Positions 5,563 through 10,437 of a DNA stretch of 10,437 nucleotides are shown here, in pieces. The notes under the pieces were generated by a model that was not told the origin of the DNA, did not search any database, and worked only from the letters and a program-made list of their open reading frames with translations. Source of the DNA: Candidatus Scatomorpha merdipullorum (lineage in GTDB: Bacteria; Bacillota; Clostridia; Oscillospirales; Oscillospiraceae); assembly GCA_018716795.1 (NCBI GenBank), contig DVJK01000235.1, positions 1 through 10,437 on the forward strand, written 5' to 3'. The stretch's first letter is position 1, and each line of letters opens with the position of its first letter. Position numbers and translations under genes: made by a program.

Positions 5563-7404
5563 TCAGAACGGCCAGCTCGGGAACCATTTGAGGAGGCCCC
5601 TCGTGTACCACAGCGCGCAGCGCAGGCCCGTCAGGACCGGATAGAACGCGACGAAGAGGCCCGTGCACGCGCCGGTGACGGCGTACATGTTCCGTCTCAG
5701 GTTCGGCGCGGCCAGCTCCCCGAGCTTCCGCCAGACGTTGGCGAGCGCCAGGAGCAGGAAGAGCTCGCTCGGGAAGTAGTGATAGGCGAAGGTGAGGCGC
5801 GTCACAAGCACCCAGGGCAGCAGCTGCGCGAGATAGCCTATGACCGTGAAGGCCGCGCGGCCGTCGCGGTCCTTTATCATGAGCAGCACGTTCGCCGCCA
5901 TCGCCAGCAGGCCCGTCCAGCAGAAGACGGGGTTCATGAAGGCCCCGAAGGCGCTCTTGGTCGAGCCGTCCTCGAAATACTCGAGATAGTAGAGTATGGG
6001 CCGCGCGTCGATTATCCACTGGTACCAGCGCGAGGCGTAGGGGTGCTCGCTCACGAGGTCGGAGTGATACTCCCACATGTAGACCTGGTTGTCCAGGACT
6101 ATATCGAAGTAGTCGCGCGTGAAGTACATGCCCACGCCGCCCTCGAGGCCGTTCGCCGTGCCGTAGTGGTAGTAGCTCGCGTAGTAGACGGCGAGCGGCA
6201 CCGCGACGAAGAAGACAAGGCAGAAGGCGCAGTTGCCGAGGAACCTCGCGGCGAAGCGCGGCTTTCTCGCCTGCGTTATCCAGTAGGCGAGCCATATGAC
6301 GGCAAGGCCCGCGCCCGCGTAGATGCAGGTCCACTTGCTCGCCGCGCCCAGGCCGAAGAACAGGCCCGAGAGCGCGAGGTAGCGCCACCTGCCTCCGCTC
6401 ACGAAGCGCCACATGAAGAGGTACATGAGCAGGATGAAGAACACGCTGTACGTGTCAATTGTGGCGATGCGCGTCTGCACGAAGTGCATGAAGTCGAAGG
6501 CGAAGATAACCGTCGCGCAGGCGGCTATTCCGCTCGAGGCGAACATGCGCTTGAGGAAGACATAGAGTATCGGGAGCATGAGCACGCCGAAGAGCGTGCC
6601 GGAAAAGCGCCAGCCGAAGGGCGTCATGCCGAAGAGCCGGATGCCGAGGCCGATTATCTCCTTGCCCAGCGGCGGGTGGGTTATCTCGTAGGGCTTTATG
6701 TTCTCGATGTGCTCAAGCGCGGTGCGCGCGTGGTATATCTCGTCGAAGTAGCTCGAGTTCATATAGCCCGGCCGCACGGGCACGGTCTCCTGCTCGTCGA
6801 AGAGCGGCGCGCAGCCGGCGTCATAGTCGAAGCCGGCGGCGTCGAGGAGCCTCCCCTCCGCGTCGTACAGCGCTATCTCGCCGAGGTCGAGCTCGGCCGA
6901 GGCCACGATGCGGATATAGCGCGCCGAGCCGTCCACGCCCTCGGCCTCGGGGAAATAGTCCTGCCACTTGAGCAGGTCGTTGTACCTCTGCTCAATCGTC
7001 CCGGCCTCGCGCCAGGTCTCGCCGTCGTCGGAGAACTGGAGGCGGTATTCGCCGGTGCGTATGCCGTTATAATAGCGTATCATGCCTATCTCGCGCTGTT
7101 CGCCGAGGTCGACGAGGGCGTACTGCCCGCGCTCGGCAAAGAGGCACCAGCTGAGCGGCGCCGTCGTGTCTCCGAGGCCCGTGAAGGCCGTCACGGCGTA
7201 GCAGGCGGTTATCACGAGGCAGAGCACGGCGTCCAGCCGCGTGAGGCGGCCGTTTTCGGCCGCGAAGCCGAAGCGGGGCCTCGCCGCCGCGCCCTCGGGG
7301 CTCTCCGGCAGCCGGCCCTGGGCGAAGACGGGCATCCAGCCGCGCGCCGTGAATATGCAGAACGCCGCCGCGAGGACGGGCAGAATATAGGTGAGCCAGG
7401 ACAA
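5563..7404 (-). CDS. Protein O-mannosyltransferase (GT39)-like protein with an inserted discoidin (F5/8C-like) domain
   Basis: Multi-pass membrane enzyme of the GT-C fold expected to transfer a sugar (mannose in characterised relatives) from a polyprenyl phosphate to exported proteins or glycans. Residues are numbered from the TTG at 7404 (613 aa). Membrane helices lie at ~4-22 and ~58-75. A discoidin-like domain follows (~93-183): YALVDLGEQREIG, then YRLQFSDDGETW, then ARYIRIVAS...LGEIALYD. Next come PMT signatures: YFDEIYHARTA with the catalytic-type Asp221-Glu222, THPPLGKEI (242-250), RIATID (312-317), AASKWT (354-359), then further helices and AYHYFP near the end. An in-frame TTG at 7440 would lengthen it by 12 residues, but has no ribosome binding site and coincides with the predicted transcription start; TTG 7404 has GGAG 8 nt upstream. 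GT39-like assignment is firm; the acceptor is unknown. Confidence 0.88.
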   Translation of the reverse strand: MSWLTYILPVLAAAFCIFTARGWMPVFAQGRLPESPEGAAARPRFGFAAENGRLTRLDAVLCLVITACYAVTAFTGLGDTTAPLSWCLFAERGQYALVDLGEQREIGMIRYYNGIRTGEYRLQFSDDGETWREAGTIEQRYNDLLKWQDYFPEAEGVDGSARYIRIVASAELDLGEIALYDAEGRLLDAAGFDYDAGCAPLFDEQETVPVRPGYMNSSYFDEIYHARTALEHIENIKPYEITHPPLGKEIIGLGIRLFGMTPFGWRFSGTLFGVLMLPILYVFLKRMFASSGIAACATVIFAFDFMHFVQTRIATIDTYSVFFILLMYLFMWRFVSGGRWRYLALSGLFFGLGAASKWTCIYAGAGLAVIWLAYWITQARKPRFAARFLGNCAFCLVFFVAVPLAVYYASYYHYGTANGLEGGVGMYFTRDYFDIVLDNQVYMWEYHSDLVSEHPYASRWYQWIIDARPILYYLEYFEDGSTKSAFGAFMNPVFCWTGLLAMAANVLLMIKDRDGRAAFTVIGYLAQLLPWVLVTRLTFAYHYFPSELFLLLALANVWRKLGELAAPNLRRNMYAVTGACTGLFVAFYPVLTGLRCALWYTRGLLKWFPSWPF

Positions 7405-7446
7405 GCTTATCACTCCGTTCGCCAAAGCACAAACAAACAACTAGAT

Positions 7447-7475
7447 ATTATACACGCTTTCGCCGCCCCTGTCCA
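7447..7475 (-). promoter_or_regulatory. Sigma-A-like promoter upstream of the mannosyltransferase gene
   Basis: On the minus strand, TGGACA (7475-7470), 17 nt, then a perfect TATAAT (7452-7447). It overlaps the last codons of the preceding glycosyltransferase gene, which ends at 7448. The transcript would begin near 7440, giving a leader of about 36 nt before TTG 7404. It could drive the last four genes of the cluster separately from the first. Confidence 0.7.
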
Positions 7476-8839
7476 TAAGAAAGGAGGCGTTTTATCCCCG
7501 CCGCGGCGAGAATAAGCAGCAGCGGCGCGGCAAAGCAGCGATAGCGGCTCTGCGTCTCTATGACCAGGTAGGCCGCAAAGCAGGCGAGGAGCGCGCCGCG
7601 CGCCGCGTTTTCCTCCGCGGAGGCGCGAAGGCAGGCGCAGCCCGGCACGGCGAGAAGCGCCGCGGCGATGAAAAACGCGCGGTCGCAGCGCCGGAGGAAA
7701 TACGCCGCCCCGCTCTCGAGACCGAGCCAGCTCTCCTCATACGCGCCCCAGAACGCCGCCGTCTTCTCCGCGAAGAAGGCGATAAGCCCGCCGGGCCCGC
7801 CCGCGCCCTCAAGCGAGGCGCGTATGGCCTCCAGCGCCGCGGCCCGGCGCGCGGCCGGGTCAGCTATCTCGAGGATATACTCCATCCCGGCGTCATACTC
7901 CCCGCGCGTCGCCGTGTCGAGCCCGAGGACGAATTTCCACTCCGGCGCGGCGTTCCCGAGGCCGTTCGGGGCTATGCCGGAGGCCCGCGCCGCCGCGGTG
8001 AAAAGCGCCGTCAGCGCGATATAGCCCGCGAGCAGTGCGGCGAAGTCCGAAAGGGCCCGCTTCCATTCCCCGCGCCGGCCGGCGAGCCGCACAACAAGCG
8101 CCGCGGCGAGGCCGAGAAGGGCGAGCGCCGCCTCGGGCCGCATGAGGTTCCCCAGCGCCAGCGCCGCCCCGCCGAGGGCCGAGCGCTTCAGCCCGCCGGC
8201 CGAGGCGAGGAAAACGCCCATGAGTATGAACGCGAGGGAGACGAACTGGTTCGTCAGCACGGGCGTGAGCAGCAGCGCCGCCGGCCAGCAGGCGTACATG
8301 AGCCCCGCCGCCGCGGCGGGCCCCTCCCCTGCGAAGCGCCGGGCGAGGCCGAAGACCAGCGCTGCGATAAGCGCGCCCCAGAGCGTGTTGAGCGCCCCGA
8401 GCGCCGCGGCGCCGCCGCCCAGCCTCACGACAAGCGCCTCGTAGAGCGCGAAGGGGATCTGGTAGCCCCAGAGCGCGAAGTATTCGCCCGCGAACGCCGC
8501 CTTGTCGCCGGCGGCGAAGCGGCAGGCCGCGTCGTAGAGCAGGAGGAAGTCGCTCTCCGGCTCCATGGGCAGCGCGGCCAGCGCGGCGAGGCGAAGGGCG
8601 AGCGCGGCGAAGAACACCGCGCAGCCGAGCGCCCGGGCGTCCGCGCGCGAGGCAAGCCGCGCGAGGGCGCAGAGCCCCGCCGCGAGGGCGAGCCCCGCAA
8701 AAACAAGCAGCGCGCCGTGCGCCGGGGAGTCGAGCAGCACATAGAGCGCCGCCGAGGCTGCCATTATCGCCGCGGCGAGCGCGGAGAGGCCCGCGAGGGC
8801 CCCCTCCGCCGGATTGTGAAGCTTCCCGCCCTGACTCAA
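7448..8839 (-). CDS. GT-C-type polytopic membrane glycosyltransferase (GT39/PMT_2-like)
   Basis: Very Ala/Leu-rich membrane protein of 463 residues with about ten or more hydrophobic helices, predicted to transfer a sugar from a lipid-phosphate donor outside the membrane. Numbered from the TTG at 8839: helices begin at ~16; after the second or third helix comes EPESDFLLLYDAA (93-105), whose Asp97 sits where GT-C enzymes keep their catalytic acid, then GYQIPFALYEALV (125-137), NLMRPEAALALL (231-242), and the tail ETQSRYRCFAAP (428-439) common in bacterial PMT_2-type proteins. The start is chosen at TTG 8839 because GGGAGG lies 7 nt upstream and a TATAAT box sits at 8872-8867; a TTG 60 nt further up would be upstream of the transcript. 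It ends just before the mannosyltransferase start region and probably shares its pathway. Donor and acceptor are unknown. Confidence 0.8.
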   Translation of the reverse strand: MSQGGKLHNPAEGALAGLSALAAAIMAASAALYVLLDSPAHGALLVFAGLALAAGLCALARLASRADARALGCAVFFAALALRLAALAALPMEPESDFLLLYDAACRFAAGDKAAFAGEYFALWGYQIPFALYEALVVRLGGGAAALGALNTLWGALIAALVFGLARRFAGEGPAAAAGLMYACWPAALLLTPVLTNQFVSLAFILMGVFLASAGGLKRSALGGAALALGNLMRPEAALALLGLAAALVVRLAGRRGEWKRALSDFAALLAGYIALTALFTAAARASGIAPNGLGNAAPEWKFVLGLDTATRGEYDAGMEYILEIADPAARRAAALEAIRASLEGAGGPGGLIAFFAEKTAAFWGAYEESWLGLESGAAYFLRRCDRAFFIAAALLAVPGCACLRASAEENAARGALLACFAAYLVIETQSRYRCFAAPLLLILAAAGIKRLLSYGQGRRKRV

Positions 8840-8866
8840 CGCGCGGCCTCCCTTCAATTTTTCAGC

Positions 8867-8895
8867 ATTATACCCCGTTTGCCGCGCCGCATCAA
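8867..8895 (-). promoter_or_regulatory. Sigma-A-like promoter of the minus-strand glycosyltransferase operon
   Basis: On the minus strand, TTGATG (8895-8890), 17 nt, then a perfect TATAAT (8872-8867). Transcription would start near 8860, about 20 nt before TTG 8839, leaving just room for the GGGAGG site at 8852-8847. This position is the main reason to reject a start codon further upstream. Confidence 0.7.
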
Positions 8896-8907
8896 GCAAA
8901 ATCCCCG

Positions 8908-8934
8908 CAAAGCCGCCGGAGGCTTTGTAAAGCC
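8908..8934. repeat. Overlapping dyads upstream of the glycosyltransferase promoter
   Basis: CAAAGCC (8908-8914) pairs with GGCTTTG (8921-8927) around a 6-nt loop. The same GGCTTT (8921-8926) also pairs with AAAGCC (8929-8934). The two alternatives compete. They lie just upstream of the -35 box at 8890-8895 on the minus strand, so a binding site for a regulator is possible; chance is also possible. Confidence 0.3.
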
Positions 8935-8942
8935 CGCCGCGG

Positions 8943-8973
8943 AAAAAAGCCCGCGCGGCCCGGCGACGGGCTT
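8943..8973 (-). terminator. Terminator-like hairpin facing left in the divergent region
   Basis: On the minus strand AAGCCCG (8973-8967) pairs with CGGGCTT (8953-8947) around a 13-nt loop, followed by TTTT then CC (8946-8941). It points away from rny and lies upstream of the glycosyltransferase promoter, so it could stop leftward (antisense) transcription entering from the rny side. It overlaps the first bases of the rny -35 box. Confidence 0.4.
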
Positions 8974-9001
8974 GACATAACGCTTTTGCGTGGTGTAAAA
9001 T
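8972..9001 (+). promoter_or_regulatory. Sigma-A-like promoter of rny
   Basis: A consensus -35 TTGACA (8972-8977), 18 nt, then -10 TAAAAT (8996-9001). Transcription would start near 9008 and give a leader of roughly 114 nt. The spacer contains a small dyad, ACGC-TTTT-GCGT (8980-8991). Confidence 0.75.
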
Positions 9002-9017
9002 GACATGATAATATTGC

Positions 9018-9077
9018 AGGGGCTGTGGGGACGCCCCTTTGATATTAAGCTTTACACGGCCGCGCTCCGGCGCGCCG
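9018..9077 (+). other. Structured 5' leader of rny
   Basis: Two stem-loops lie in the predicted leader: AGGGGC (9018-9023) with GCCCCT (9033-9038), followed by TTTGATATT, and CGGCCGCGC (9057-9065) with GCGCGCCG (9070-9077) with one bulged base. The ribosome binding site AGGGAGG follows at 9101-9107, 14 nt from the ATG, which is unusually far. The first stem could be a weak attenuator; the leader could also be a target of RNase Y itself. Neither is shown. Confidence 0.4.
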
Positions 9078-9121
9078 TCTATGTTCTAATCCTTCAAGAA
9101 AGGGAGGCGTATACTGAAACC

Positions 9122-10437
9122 ATGACTTTATGGGAAATACTCGGCGTCGCGGTCGGTATGATCGTGGTGCTGGTCATAGGGTTCCTGCTGGGTATAATGT
9201 ATCGCAAGAAGGTCGCCGAGCGCGAGATATCGAGCGCGGAGGAGGAGGCCAAGCGCATCATCAACGAGTCCATCAAGGCCGCTGAGAGCAAGAAGCGCGA
9301 GGCCCTTGTCGAGGCGCGCGAGGAGATACACAAAAACCGCACGGAATACGAGCGCGAGGTCAAGGAGCGCCGCAGCGAGCTCTCCAAGCAGGAGCGAAGG
9401 CTCCAGCAGAAGGAGGAAAACCTCGACCGCAAGACCGACGCCCTGGAGAAGAAGACCGAGGCCCTCAACCAGAAGCTCAGCCAGGCCGAGGCCATGCAGG
9501 AGGAGGTCCGGCTCGTCAAGAAGAGCCAGCTCGAAATGCTCGAAAAAATCTCCGGCTACACGCAGGAGGAGGCCAAGCAGTACCTCATCTCCAATATAGA
9601 GACCGAGGTCACGCACGAGATGGCCGCCAAGGTGCGCGAGGTCGAGGCCAGGTATAAGGAAGAGGCCGACGAGCGCGCCCGCGAGATTATCGCCACCGCC
9701 ATCCAGCGCTGCGCCGCCGACCATGCCAGCGAGATAACCGTCTCCGTCGTACCGCTCCCCAACGACGAGATGAAGGGCCGTATCATAGGACGAGAGGGCC
9801 GCAACATTCGTTCCATCGAAACGCTCACCGGCTGCGACCTCATCATTGACGACACGCCGGAGACCATCACTGTCTCCAGCTTCGACCCCGTTCGCCGCGA
9901 GGTCGCGCGGATTGCGCTTGAAAAGCTCATCCAGGACGGGCGCATACACCCGGCCCGCATCGAGGAAATGGTCGCGAAGGCCCAGCGCGAGGTCAACGCC
10001 ACCATCAAGAGCGAGGGCGAGCGCGCCGCGTTCGAGACGAACATCCACGGCCTGCATCCGGAGATTATCCGCCTGCTCGGCCGCATGAAATACCGCACGA
10101 GCTACGGGCAGAACGTCCTCAACCACTCGATAGAGGTCGCGCATATCGCGGGCCTGCTCGCCGCCGAGCTCGGCGTCGACGTCACGACCGCAAAGCGCGC
10201 CGGCCTCCTGCACGACCTGGGCAAGAGCATCGACCACGAGGTCGAGGGCAGCCACGTCTCCATAGGCGTGGACATCGCCAGGAAGTATAAGGAGTCGCCG
10301 GACGTCATACACGCCATTGAGGCCCACCACGGCGACGTGGAGCCCCACACCGTCACCGCCTGCCTCGTGCAGGCCGCCGACGCCATCTCCGCCTCCCGCC
10401 CCGGGGCCAGGCGCGAGAACATCGAGAACTACGTCAA
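9122..10437 (+). CDS. rny: Ribonuclease Y (3' end outside the window)
   Basis: Membrane-anchored endoribonuclease that starts bulk mRNA decay in Bacillota by cutting single-stranded, often 5'-monophosphorylated RNA; a degradosome-type hub in B. subtilis. 438 codons are present of the usual ~510-520, so about 75-80 residues are missing. Domain order is canonical: one membrane helix (~7-27), a long charged coiled coil (~30-190, with QERRLQQKEENLDRK), a KH domain with the GxxG loop in GRIIGREGRNIR (219-230), then an HD domain with NHSIEVAHIAGLL (334-346) and the metal-binding His364-Asp365 in LLHDLGKSIDHE. AHHGDVEPHT and ADAISASRPGARRE continue the HD domain to the edge. The ATG at 9122 is preceded by AGGGAGG at a wide 14-nt spacing; no nearer in-frame start fits better. 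It is divergent from the glycosyltransferase operon and has its own promoter. Confidence 0.97.
   Translation, partial: MTLWEILGVAVGMIVVLVIGFLLGIMYRKKVAEREISSAEEEAKRIINESIKAAESKKREALVEAREEIHKNRTEYEREVKERRSELSKQERRLQQKEENLDRKTDALEKKTEALNQKLSQAEAMQEEVRLVKKSQLEMLEKISGYTQEEAKQYLISNIETEVTHEMAAKVREVEARYKEEADERAREIIATAIQRCAADHASEITVSVVPLPNDEMKGRIIGREGRNIRSIETLTGCDLIIDDTPETITVSSFDPVRREVARIALEKLIQDGRIHPARIEEMVAKAQREVNATIKSEGERAAFETNIHGLHPEIIRLLGRMKYRTSYGQNVLNHSIEVAHIAGLLAAELGVDVTTAKRAGLLHDLGKSIDHEVEGSHVSIGVDIARKYKESPDVIHAIEAHHGDVEPHTVTACLVQAADAISASRPGARRENIENYV

Noticed and set aside
7405..7440. TTG at 7440 as the mannosyltransferase start
   Set aside because: No ribosome binding site, and it coincides with the predicted transcription start of the promoter at 7447-7475.
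5779..7515. 578-codon plus-strand frame opposite the mannosyltransferase gene
   Set aside because: Charged low-complexity shadow of a membrane protein gene; no start site or domain.
9128..10348. 406-codon minus-strand frame opposite rny
   Set aside because: Shadow of the conserved RNase Y coding frame; no independent evidence.

Overview
The window looks like chromosomal core DNA from a GC-rich anaerobic member of the Bacillota (Clostridia; an Oscillospirales-like gut lineage is my guess). The support is a ClpC-type unfoldase, an RNase Y gene, a 2[4Fe-4S] clostridial ferredoxin, a yabB-rsmI-like methyltransferase pair, a PHP-type histidinol phosphatase, strong AGGAGG ribosome binding sites and sigma-A-like promoters. 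Codon use is GC-biased but still uses ATA (Ile) and AGG (Arg) often. Taxonomy is inference only.

Layout. Bases 1-666 (minus) hold the N-terminal third of clpC, cut by the window edge. A divergent intergenic region carries a good promoter for a 56-residue ferredoxin (884-1054, plus). After three stem-loops, the last an intrinsic terminator, a two-gene plus-strand operon encodes a tRNA1(Val) A37 N6-methyltransferase homologue and RsmI, the 16S rRNA C1402 2'-O-methyltransferase. This is a translation-fidelity pair separated by 2 nt.

Bases 2826-3060 are a convergent intergenic region packed with inverted repeats. They include terminators for both flanking operons. Its outer ends resemble each other as imperfect inverted repeats of about 45 bp, so it may be a small MITE/REP-like element rather than just back-to-back terminators.

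From 8839 down to 3061 five minus-strand genes follow each other closely: a GT-C-type membrane glycosyltransferase, a protein O-mannosyltransferase (GT39) homologue with a discoidin-like domain inserted near its N-terminus, a HisK-type histidinol phosphatase, ribose-5-phosphate isomerase B, and a membrane-anchored divergent DUF4015 (putative glycoside hydrolase) protein. Both glycosyltransferase genes appear to start at TTG, each with its own TATAAT-type promoter just upstream. The set combines envelope glycosylation with sugar-phosphate metabolism, but a shared pathway is not demonstrated.

From 9122 to the right edge (plus) runs rny (RNase Y), missing its C-terminus, behind a consensus TTGACA promoter and a structured leader of about 110 nt. 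No tRNA, rRNA, CRISPR array, transposase or phage gene is visible, and no stretch over 300 bp lacks a gene. I do not see a clear novel defence or mobile system. The most unusual items are the hairpin-rich element at 2832-3053, the discoidin-mannosyltransferase fusion and the degenerate DUF4015 protein.
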